Source: Kuschelorhynchus macadamiae
Taxonomy: Eukaryota > Arthropoda > Insecta > Coleoptera > Curculionidae
Length of the DNA: 64,000 bases
Direction: 5' to 3'
Assembly (NCBI GenBank): GCA_030620095.1
Contig: JAUTXW010000541.1
Location: 1-64,000 of the forward strand
Below the pieces are notes generated by a model. The model was not told where the DNA came from, ran no database searches, and saw only the letters and a list, made by a program, of their open reading frames with translations. This document shows, one piece after another, positions 33,935 to 48,000 of the stretch. Every line of letters begins with the position of its first letter. The first letter of the stretch is position 1. The translations under genes were made by a program, and so were the position numbers.

Positions 33935-36165
33935 GAGGAAACAGGACAAGCAAATTTAAATTCGAATATTTTTAAACGAGACGAGGTACTGAGATGTGGT
34001 TTTCAGCTATGTCTTGCAAATTTTATTGCAGATTACCGATTTTAAGCGTTAACCTCCTAAGCTAAAAAACTGTTTATACAGGGGGTTAAAAAAGACTGCG
34101 CAAATTTTCCAATATTTTATTTATTTCGAAAATTTACAAAAATGATTATTAGGTTCTAATTATTAAATCTGGTTAAACCTTAGTCAAATTGTAAAAAAAT
34201 AAAAAGTTTTTAAAATTTTTTGAGATTAATGTTGATGTTTGATGTAAAGTTGTCTTGTTAGAGAGCACTTGAATCTTCACATTTTTTTTAAACTGTAGGG
34301 TCTGCACTACGCAGAAAATATTGTTAGAGAGCACTTGAATCTTCACATTTTTTTAAACTGTAGGGTCTGCACTACGCAGAAAATATGCAAAGTGGTAAAA
34401 CATATATTAAGATTAGTTAAAAACTTAGCGATCCGAAAGAACTAATTTAAAAGTTTTTATTTTTTAGTATTTTATTTTATAGTTTTAAGGAGTTCTGAAC
34501 ATTTTTTCCAAACGGGATTTTTATTTTCTCCCTAACTTCATGATGTTAGAGTCAAATTTGCCAATACCGAGGGACACAAGAGACATGTAACAGGCTGCAT
34601 TTTTTAAGTTGTAAAAATATCAGTTTGTAATTTGAGACACTTCCATAACTCCATAAGAGGCAAATTTTATATGAAATTTATAGGACCCTGTATATTTTTA
34701 TAGAGTATCGAATTTAGCCTAAAATTAGCTTTTCAACGTTATACTACAAGTTAACTTTTGTACTGAAAATGGCGATTGGACAACCATTTTTTGAAAAATC
34801 AACATTGCCGCTTTATGAAAGAATTTCAGTAATTTTTTTCAAAATACCAAACAATTTAAAATAAGCTGTTATTTTATTGCTTTAGAACAATTCGATTTAA
34901 AAATAGTTTTTGGTTTTCACTTCTTCTTTTACCGATAGAGCAATTTACTCCAATATTTTAATGACACCTTGTATATTTTTCACAGTCATTTTGGCCATAA
35001 AATTATCTTTTTAAGGATGCTATCTTTTATTTTCAAAATTACTATAAAATGGCCATTTAATTTATCTTGAAAATAACACACATTTTTAAAAAGGCGATTT
35101 TATGACAAAAAATACTGTAAAAAAAGGTTACATTAAAAATATTGCAGTAAAATGCTCTTTAGAATAAAAGAGAAGTGGAGAAAACTTAGAAATTTTGTTA
35201 GTACATAAAACGTATTCAAAAAAATGGAAAAAGGGGTTTATTTTGGATTGCTTAAAACAAGTATTTTATAAATAGTGATTTGAAAAAAAAATAACTTCTG
35301 ATATATAATATATATTGTTCAAAAGCTAATTTTAGGCTAAATACGATAGTCAATAAACATATACAGGGTCCTATTTAAAGTAAAAAATTATAGGCCACTT
35401 TCGGTAATACAAAAATTGCCTCTTATGAAGTTTTAGAAATTTCAAATTAATATTTTCAAAACTAAAAAAATTGTAGCTTGTTAAATGTCTTTTGTGTCAC
35501 GTGGTATTGGAAAATTTGGTACTAAGAACAACACCTGTATTTTCAGAAAAAATAAAATTACAGAAAAAATAACAAAAAAGAACGTTAGGAAAATATGTTT
35601 CGTACTTTTTAAAACTTGAATAAAATCTTTTAAATTTAAATTAATTTTAATACTGAGGGTATCGAAATATGCGTACATGATGTTTAGAATCGCTAGGTTT
35701 GTAACTAATCTTAACATATTTTTTGCACAACCTGTATATTTTCTGCGAAGTGCAGACCCTGCAGATTATTAAAAAAAAATAAGACCTAAGGGCTCTCTAG
35801 AAATAAAACTTTGCATCAAGCCCCTAATAAAAAATTACAGCTTTATATGTAAGAAAAATCTAAATTTTCCAAAGATATCTTGAAAAATACATAAAATTTA
35901 AAACAAATTTTCAAATTGTTTGTTAAAATTTCTCCAAGGATTAAGCTGATCTCACAATTAGAACGTTTTTGTAAATTTTCGGAACGAATAAAAGTCTTGT
36001 TTAACAACATGTATAAATAACTTTTTAGGTTAAGCAAGTTTCAAGCTTAAAATCTGTAATATATAACAAAATTGGCAAGACATAGCCAAAAACGGCATCT
36101 CAGTATCTCTTCTTATTTTAAAAATATTTCAATCTAATCTATCTAAAAATTCGCTGTTCTGTCCA
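33935..36165. repeat. 2.2-kb spacerless palindrome P2
   Basis: Both arms run about 1.1 kb from a perfect dyad AAATGGCCATTT centred at 35052/35053. Matching landmarks: 33985 (AGGTACTGAGATG) with 36100; 34300 (GGGTCTGCACTACGCAG) with 35750; 34650 (CATAAGAGGCAAATTTT) with 35420; 34700 (TAGCCTAAAATTAGC) with 35335. Arms are diverged at the level of scattered substitutions and small indels. No transposase is present. It may be a non-autonomous foldback transposon. Confidence 0.85.
34255..34385 (+). repeat. 66-bp tandem duplication inside palindrome P2
   Basis: Two adjacent units (34255-34320 and 34321-34385) starting TTGTTAGAGAGCACTTG, differing by a single T. The right arm has only one unit, so the duplication arose after the palindrome formed. 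Confidence 0.92.
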
Positions 36166-36839
36166 GCAATGTATTTGCAAAGTTACATTCATTAGCTTTA
36201 TTATGTTATAAATAGCAATAACCTTTATGACAACGAGAAGTATTAATATGTATATTGTAATAGTCTCCCAACTGCACCCTAATGAATACTGCATTTAAGC
36301 TCTCCTATATTTGCCAACACTTACTTCTATATTAAACCTGCACTAAAGCGCCCAGCCACCATAAATAACACATAAAACTCTTTTAAATGCGACAAAATGC
36401 GCAGCATAAATTTCTGACTCTCAGATAAGGACAGTTTCTGCACGTCCGCCATGGTTACCGAAAAGCGAATAAAAACTTTAATTTTAGCAGCAAACCTTGT
36501 AAAATATTGCTTTAATCTCTGGAAAATACGAAAAATAACGCTCTTTCTCGCCTTACATGAATTTAAATTACTTGCATATTCCCTAGAAAGGCGGGCAGAG
36601 TTAGAAATGTACTTTATGCCTTATGCGGACCAGTATAGAAAGTTAGTTTTATCCTCTCCGGATAAAAGTTAGAACTTCGTAATAATTTATTGCAGTGCTC
36701 TGCAGAATGAAAAAGTCCCGTATTGAATTCAGACGCTAAATTTAAATATTGCTTGAATACTATTTTGAATAATTAAACTAGTTTCGAAAATGATTCATTT
36801 TGACATTAGGATTTTAAACATTTATTTATGTTAATAAAA
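36166..36839 (+). other. Unassigned stretch with one short open frame
   Basis: No repeat match was seen here. A 73-residue frame (36451-36672, MVTEKRIKTLILAANLVKYC and on to LVLSSPDKS) starts in a strong initiation context, CCGCCATGG. It has no family resemblance I recognise and could be chance. This is one of few stretches that might be old host DNA. Confidence 0.3.
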
Positions 36840-37065
36840 TAAAAAAATATTTTTTTAAAAAAAGCTTTTATTTATAAACTATTAAACTTAAAAGCGAAAA
36901 ATAATCAAACTTAAAAATGAATCTTTAAAAAATTAAATATTTTTTTAAAAGCTTCTCACGGCTCAAGCTTTTAAGAAAATATTCAAAATTTTGTTGTTTT
37001 TGTTTTGATTTCAGTTTAATAGTTTAAAAATAAATGCTCTTTTTGTAATTTATAGCATTATTTTT
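36840..37065. repeat. Small AT-rich palindrome P3
   Basis: Arms 36866-36954 and 36965-37037 around a 10-nt loop CTCACGGCTC. The inner stem is AAAAGCTT/AAGCTTTT and the outer match TTTATAAACTATTAAAC with GTTTAATAGTTTAAAAA. Followed by CACCCTGTATATACAG, a mariner-end-like phrase. Confidence 0.7.
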
Positions 37066-37089
37066 TACGCACCCTGTATATACAGTCTC

Positions 37090-37897
37090 GATTAGACACC
37101 ATAACATTGTGCTGTGCTGGGGTTTATGTATGTATACTATATCTCAGTCAATTCCGATAACAAAAACTGCTTCAAAAGTTACTTGCAAAATTTGACCCAA
37201 ACATACTAATTAAGTAACTAACATACAAGTGAAGTTAAATAACAGTTTTTAAAAATGAAGATATTGCAATTTCGCAAATTGATTCATCGTATTAATTTTT
37301 AATAGGAACGGTATTATAATTAAAATTGATAATGTTGTTCTCCATATATATTTACAAGAATTCAAGAATGCATATATACATGTCAGAGTCGAGTTTAAAT
37401 TTGGTGAGAGCACAACGAACTTATACATGTAACCTATTATACATTTTATTTTATTTTATTCCTACAGAAAGAATACATTGCCACTTTTATAAGTACATTA
37501 TTATTGATAAATTGATGTCCTCATAATATGAGAATTCGTATTTATATTAAATTGAAATCCTGTTAATTATTTTTATTATTATTGTCTTAAATTATATTCA
37601 TATACTTTAAATTATTATTACTAACTAGCTTTAAATAATAGTTTTGTTTTTTGCAAATTTTGTAATGGCAAATTACTAAAAACCTAAGTACCCTCCAAAA
37701 AGACGCCTTCGCATTAATTAAATCTACATCTTCACTGTGACGGAATTATCTCTTTGTCTTTGTTTATATTTCGAATGAAATCTAGGAGCTGTATTTTGAA
37801 GATTACGAGATTTTATATGAAAAATGAAAAAAAAAGTAAACAAATGACAGTTGAAAAGTAACAAAATGAACATCAACTTAGTTATTTTAAATGGAAA
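37090..37897. other. No gene recognised
   Basis: AT-rich, with no coding resemblance. It ends at the (AT)n tract 37899-37943. Confidence 0.45.

Positions 37898-37898
<1 letters not shown>

Positions 37899-37943
<45 letters not shown>
37899..37943. repeat. (AT)n microsatellite
   Basis: AT dinucleotides directly upstream of the truncated PLE A2. Confidence 0.95.
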
Positions 37944-37948
<5 letters not shown>

Positions 37949-38536
37949 GAGCCGGGAAAGCACCGAGTAGTCTTACCATATGTAAAAGGCACAACAGACA
38001 GAATCGGAAGATTTCTGAGGAAACACAACATACAAACAATACACAAGCCACAAACAACTATAGGTAAACTACTCGGAAACCCAAAAGATAAAATCAAACT
38101 GGAAAACCACGGAGTGTACAGCATTCCGTGCCAGGACTGTGAAAAGTTGTACGTAGGGCAAACTAACAGGCGAATATCAGCAAGAGTGGAAGAGCATAAA
38201 CTCAGCATCAGAAATAAACAAACAACCTCAGCTTTATTCCTACATCATCAGGAAACCGGCCATAAAATAAATTTCGATGGGTGTAGGGAGATTGCCAATA
38301 TAGAACATTATAAGACCAGAATAATCCGAGAAGCCATAGAAATTGAAAAACAAGGTGATTTGAATAAAAGGGACGAATCATTAAAACTACCAACAGTATG
38401 GAAGACAATAATCGACAAATCTAAAATCGCAAAAACTCAAGCGCAATTAGCGCAACAACAACAGCACCATCCGGAAAACTTAAATAACGACCAACGCCTG
38501 CGCAGATATAACCTTCGGCCCCGAGTGGGGGTATAA
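37944..38536 (+). pseudogene. PLE A2 GIY-YIG endonuclease part
   Basis: The frame is open through 38536 and holds KHRVVLPYVKGTTDRIGRFL, the GIY-YIG signature GVYSIPCQDCEKLYVGQTNR, ARVEEHKLSIRNKQTTSALF, LHHQETGHKINFDG, a helical region (IREAIEIEKQGDLNKRDESL), a Gln-rich patch and the end RRYNLRPRVGV. No stop interrupts it. Because RT is missing it is a truncated, non-autonomous copy. It shows the undamaged form of the endonuclease that is interrupted in A1. Confidence 0.9.
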
Positions 38537-38590
38537 AAGGAAGCGTCGCAGTCAGCAACACTTCAGTCTCCATTCGGACGCGAGAAAGAA

Positions 38591-38633
38591 AGCTTCGAAA
38601 ATGCCAAATGAGATTTTGGCGAAACGTCAGCAA
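38591..38633 (+). ncRNA. Hammerhead-derived motif in PLE A2 terminus, core lost
   Basis: Stem II GCCAAA-UGAGAU-UUUGGC (38603-38620) is perfect and is followed by GAAAC and GUC, as in PLE hammerheads. The box before it reads UCGAAAA instead of CUGANGA, and stem I pairs over only about three bases. Family A seems to have lost catalysis but kept the fold. Confidence 0.5.
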
Positions 38634-38747
38634 AACTGTTCTTTTAAGAACGACAGTAGTGAACGGATGTACACCCGGAATGAAAACACATTGTATTTAT
38701 CCATCCGTGAAGGAATAAAAATCAACACATATATATATATATATATA

Positions 38748-39519
38748 CAATGTGTCCCAAATTTGGCTTACATGCATTGCTATCTCGTAAACCGCTATAG
38801 CTACAGGGTGGGTTAAATTAGGAAAGTTTTAGAGAATTTTATTACAAATTTGATGACGTTTTGAAGTTTAGGATATCTTTTGTGGTTTTCAAGATAATTG
38901 TGAAAAATCAAAATGGTGCATTTTCAACTTTTGCCCGTAGCTTCTAAACGACTCGTTTTATGGTTTATACATTATTAGGGCACTTTTATTAGAGGAACAT
39001 TATGCAGGTAAAACGAAGTTTCTAGCTTCAATTGTTTTTGAGATATTGGCATCAACTTTTTATTTTCTTACCGACGCCATATTGGATTATTGTATTTTTG
39101 GAAAGATCTTTTTAAGAGCTTTCAAATGATGTATAACAAGGTAAGATTATTATTTTTCTTGAGCTCTAAAAACCAAAATAATTGTTTTTTTTTTAAGTAG
39201 GCTTTGATTACGCATGGCGGCCATAATGAAACAAAAGAATGCCGCATGTCAACAATCATTTTGTGTTCCTGAATAGTACTTGTTATCATTTTCTCATTGT
39301 GCCGAGTTTTTACAAAGTTTATTTGAGTTTCTTATACTACTTAAAATGGAGGGTAATTATTCCAACGAAGAGAATTTGGATATGATAGAACTTTATTTTA
39401 AAGCAAATAGAAATACACAAGCAGCTGCGCGTTCATACGAAGAACAATTTCCATACCGACATCAACCAAGCCAAAGGCATTTCAGATTTCTAATTGTAAA
39501 CTTGTTAGCTTATGGGTAA
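38748..39519 (+). repeat. Mar-2 left TIR with orphan transposase N-terminus
   Basis: Includes a plus-strand copy of the transposase start (ATG at 39346, 57 codons, one difference of each sort such as FPYRHQ for FPDRHQ), which then hits a stop outside the repeat. Confidence 0.9.
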
Positions 39520-40119
39520 AAATATTAATTCAACCATCGATGTTTCAGATTTTCAACTAAGATATTGTACTAACAGTGAATACCTAGTGACTAAAATGTA
39601 ACTATCACACTATTGAAAATACCTAAACTAAATTTAAATTAACACATAAAAAAAATATAAGTTACACCACATGCCTCCCTCCATTTTCCACACATTTTTG
39701 ACATTTCTCCAATACCTTCCGTGTAACCCTTCTTAAGGTGTTCCTGTTAATATTAGCAAAAACATCTCGGACTCTGTCTTCTAGCTCTCTGAGACTTTCT
39801 GGCGGAGAAAATTCGTAGACCTCATTTCTTGCGTATCCCCATAAATAAAAATCGGGAGGAGTAATATCCGGTGTCTTTGCCGGCCAAGCAACAGGGCCAT
39901 TATTAGCGATAATATTTTCCCCGAAAGTATTTCTGAGGACCGCCATCACCTCTCTGGTACCGTGAGCCGGACAGCCATCTTGTTGGAACCAAATATTTTG
40001 CAGGTCGTTTGGGGGAACAGAATTTATAACTTCTGGAATAATTTGTTCCCGTAATAGTAGCAAATATCTGTTACCCGATAAATTTTCTTGGAAAATGAAC
40101 GGCCCAATCAAAGGGTTAT

Positions 40120-40175
40120 CTAAAATACAAATTGTTATGAGTGATTTAAAGCAGAAGTGCATTGTTTGGAATTAC
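40120..40175 (-). other. 56-nt intron in Mar-2 transposase
   Basis: On the minus strand it starts GTAATTCC and ends TGTATTTTAG, splitting an Asp codon after its first base. Its removal joins WCGII to DNPLIGPF, aligning with the uninterrupted Mar-1 protein. Length and ends are typical for short insect introns. Confidence 0.82.
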
Positions 40176-40611
40176 CTATAATGCCACACCACACATTGAA
40201 CCCAAATTTTCTTTGTAAACGTCTTTCTTCTAAATTATGAGGATTCTCGGTGCCCCAGTAATGAGTATTATGTTTATTGAAAATTCCACAGTTTGTAAAC
40301 CGTGTTTCATCTGTCCAAAGTACTTTAGAATGAAAGTTGGGTATTTGCTGGCATTTGTTGATGAACCATTCACTAAACGTGATTCTTCTAGCAAAATCAT
40401 TTACCTGAAGACCCTGTACAATAGTAGGTTTATAGGAATGAAAGTGAAGTTTTTTCAAGACTCGTTGGACGGTTGATTTGGGAATTGCCGTTTGTTCTTC
40501 AATCTTTCTTACTGAGGTTGTTGGGTTGTCCCTGACACTTTCTATTATAGCTGCGTTTCTTGCTTCATTATCTATTGAATAGGTCTTTGGTTTCGGTTTC
40601 AAAAAAGACCC

Positions 40612-44576
<3,965 letters not shown>

Positions 44577-45045
44577 AAATAATAATAATAATAATTTTAC
44601 CATTTACCATTTTAAACTCTTCTTTGGTTTACCTGGCTTGGTAGTTGCAGGTAGTCGTTGCAATATATACGCTGTTGTAATGGGCTCAAATTGTTGTATT
44701 TGGTTAGCATCTGTGTCAGATTTATTTGTGTATCCATTTGGGCAGCGCATGATCAGTTTGCTCGATTCTGTAATGTGGCTCATGCGTTGCCCTGCCTTTC
44801 CCGCCTTGGTGGGTGCCAGCTTAGCCGGCAAAACACTTTTAGTGAGTCTATTTTCCTTTGCCTGGTCGTGATCGTTTCGGTCGAGCTGTCCTTTCCCGCA
44901 GTGTCCTCGACCGTTACGCTGCTCGCCCGATGTTTGTTTTTTTTCGATTTCCTTTTTTTTTTTATTTTTTGTACTGATGTATAATTCCGTCAGTATAAAA
45001 TACAACCACAGGAATACAGTGAGACAAGTCATAATAATAACAATA
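44577..45045 (+). mobile_element. R4/Dong-like LINE fragment with inverted 5' part
   Basis: The right end (about 44960-45035, GTACTGA through GTGAGACAAGTC then TAATAATAAC) equals the 3' end and TAA tail of the R4-like copy at 49.6 kb, here on the plus strand. The left part has a long minus-strand frame (about 44936-44604: SGEQRNGRGHCGKGQ, QFEPITTAYILQRLPA and GKPKKSLKW), plausibly an ORF N-terminus. So 5' and 3' parts face opposite ways. Both sides border TAA repeats. Confidence 0.5.
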
Positions 45046-45077
45046 TTCATAATCAAAGAGTAACTGGGATCTATATA

Positions 45078-45469
<392 letters not shown>

Positions 45470-45542
<73 letters not shown>

Positions 45543-45546
45543 TATA

Positions 45547-45587
<41 letters not shown>
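45470..45587. repeat. (AT)n microsatellite
   Basis: About 118 bp, with a few phase breaks near 45534-45550. Confidence 0.95.
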
Positions 45588-45591
45588 GATT

Positions 45592-46376
45592 TGTAGTCCT
45601 TCACGGGTGGAAAACTATAATGTTTTTATTCCTGGTATACATCCGTTCACTACTATCGTTCTGAAAAGAACAGTTTTGCTGACGTTTCCCCAAAATCACA
45701 TTTTGCATTTTCGAAGCTTTCTTTCTCGCGTCCGAATAGAGACTAAGTGTTGCTGACTGCGACGCTTCCTTTTAAACCCCCACTTGGGGCCGAAGGTTAT
45801 ATCTGCGCGGCCGTTGGCCGTTATTTATGTTTTCCGGATGGTGCTGTTGTGTCGATTATTGTCTTCCATGCTGTTGGCAGTTCTAATGATTCGTCCCTTT
45901 TATTCAAATGACCTTGCTTTTCAATTTCTATGGCTTCTCGGATTATTCTGGTCTTAATATAATGTTTTATATTGGCAATCTCCCTACACCCATCGAAGTT
46001 TATTTTATGGCCGGTTTTCTGATGATGCAGGAATAAAGCTGAAGTTGTTTGTTTGTTTCTGATGCTGAGTTTATGCTGTTTTACTCTTGCATATATATGT
46101 AATATTCGCCTGTTAGTTTGCCCCACGTACATCTTTTCACAGTCCTGGCATGGAATGCTGTATACTCCGTGATTTTCCAGTTTGATTTTATCTTTTGGGT
46201 TTCAAAGTAGTTTACCTATAGTTGTTTGTAGCTTGTGTAATGTCTGTATGTTGTGTTTCCTAAGAATTCTTCAGATTCTGTCTGTTCGAACAACGGACAA
46301 CAAAACTTAAAAACCGGGAAAGCAACAAGTAGTCTTACAATATGTAAATGGCTCAACAGACTGAATCGGTAGAATT

Positions 46377-46378
<2 letters not shown>
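45592..46378 (-). mobile_element. Penelope-like element family A, copy A3, with inverted 5' segment
   Basis: The 3' terminus is at left. A GIY-YIG coding relic follows on the minus strand to about 46278 (YVGQTNRRI, KQHKLSIRNKQTTSALFLHH, INFDGCREIANI), with shifts and small insertions. Then 46280-46378 reads on the plus strand (NLKTGK, a VVL..YVNGSTDRIGRIL-like stretch), the part just upstream in the element. The inverted part ends in (AT)n. Confidence 0.82.
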
Positions 46379-46436
<58 letters not shown>

Positions 46437-46440
46437 TATA
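46379..46440. repeat. (AT)n microsatellite
   Basis: AT dinucleotides after PLE A3. Confidence 0.95.
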
Positions 46441-47076
46441 TTGTCTTTTAAAATATTTTTATTTGTCGCCATTTTGTTAGATCATATTGGATTCCTATCA
46501 ATATTTTACCAGTTTCTAACTATGCCACATTTGATTTTTGGGTATAATTTAAATTAATTCAATAAGTTATTTTTGTTAATACGCACCGCCATTTTGTTAC
46601 CAGGTCATCCCCATGTGATCCCTAATTTTTGACCAAAATTTGAAATCAATCGGGTAGGTACTTTTTAAGCTATGCCGTGAAGTGACCGACATACGGACCG
46701 ACAGAACTGATTAAACAATTTTTTTGGCATCTAGGGACTCTAAAACGTAAAGATATGTAAAACCTGACAGGGTTTTGTCACGATTACAAATATTTTATTT
46801 AGCCGCTATTTTGTTCGTCCATCTATCACACTTATTTATGGCACACAATTTGAAATCAGACCCTTAAGTAGTTTATCAGGCTGAACTTTTAAATAATTTA
46901 CTAATGCGCCATTTTTTTCCACCATCTTGGATTCGTACCAGCATTTTACCAGTTGATTTTTTCATAATACTTGATTTTTTGTGCAAAATTTGATAAGCAG
47001 TTTTTTGGTAATAATTTTTTTTAACATTTCAATAGGCTACCATTTTGTTTTGCTATATTGCATTTTTACCACAATG
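46441..47076 (+). repeat. Dispersed repeat R, copy 4
   Basis: The clearest copy. It has several units with GCCATTTTGTTAGATCATAT, CCGCCATTTTGTTACCAGG, TTTTTGACCAAAATTTGAAA and GCTACCATTTTGTTTTGCTA, plus ACCGACATACGGACCGACAG near 46690. Unit spacing is roughly 150-200 bp. Confidence 0.65.
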
Positions 47077-48000
47077 TTACCAGGTCATCTCCATATGACC
47101 CTTTATTTTTGACATTTTCAATTTGTATGGATAAAACCAAATTTCAACAAGTGCTCTTTTTTCAAGGATTTTATCCAAGAACTTTCTAATTCTGTGGGCT
47201 GTTCCCAATAGTGCAATTTTTTGTATCATACTAATTGACAGGTTGCCCGGGATTTGATAGAGATATTTGTTTATGTCCTTTTCGATAGTTCCCAATGCCC
47301 CGATTATGACAGTTATGATCTTTGTTTTGGTGTTCCACATTCTGCAAATTTTATTTTCAAAATCTTTATATTATTATTCTTGCTATTATTATCTCTCTTC
47401 TCTCTCAGATTCGTAACCTGGTAATGTAACAATTTTCTGATAATTAATGTGGTATTATTTGTAATTTAAACATTTTCAAGTTAGAGAGCAGATATCTAAT
47501 ATTATGGCCTTCTGTAGTTGTACGTAGATGACTAGAGGAACATTAAAAACCCATCGATTATAGTATACATTTCTTGGTATCATTTTGGTGACTGATATTT
47601 TTTTTTGGGTACGATTTCCACACTCTTCTGATGCCACATTTCCTCTGCCATAGAAATATATTTTTCTATTTTTTCCTCAATTTTTTTTTGTATGTTTAGG
47701 GTGTTTGGTATTTAGATTTCGATTAAGATCGTAGTTTTAATTTTGTTTGTTTATTAGGTTATTATCTGGTTTGTTGTGTTGTGTAGTATTTTCTGTGATG
47801 AAATATCTGTTCTAGTAGAGATATTAAAGAATATTTTGTGGTGTGTATTTGTGTATGGGTACGTGTTGTTCTATAAGCTTTTATTTTATGGCTAGTTCTT
47901 GATAAATATGATTTGCTACATTTTCATGTCGCTTCACATATTCCGTCCTAGACATTATTGTGCTCCATCCTTTGATGCTGTTATAATTATTATCGATATT
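47077..48000 (-). pseudogene. R4/Dong-like LINE, 3' part (copy c)
   Basis: Minus-strand remains of the C-terminal region: RTEYVKRHENVANHIYQELA and HKYTPQ near 47950-47850 (restriction-like endonuclease region), then VIIGALGTIEKDINKYL with MIQKIALLGTAHRIRKFL (47340-47077), the C-terminal motif of this LINE group. Several stops. It may be two overlapping fragments. Confidence 0.65.

Larger units (their letters stand above)
37944..38740 (+). mobile_element. Penelope-like element family A, copy A2 (5'-truncated)
   Basis: Starts inside the region after RT and runs through GIY-YIG to the family A terminus, then (AT)n. Both ends abut AT dinucleotides. Unlike A1 and A3 it has no inverted 5' segment. 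A DD41D transposon sits in the AT tract just downstream. Confidence 0.88.

Noticed and set aside
39510..39530. GGGTAAAAAT after the orphan exon in the left TIR of Mar-2 as a splice donor
   Set aside because: The true gene in the right arm reads straight through this position, so the resemblance is probably chance at the TIR edge.
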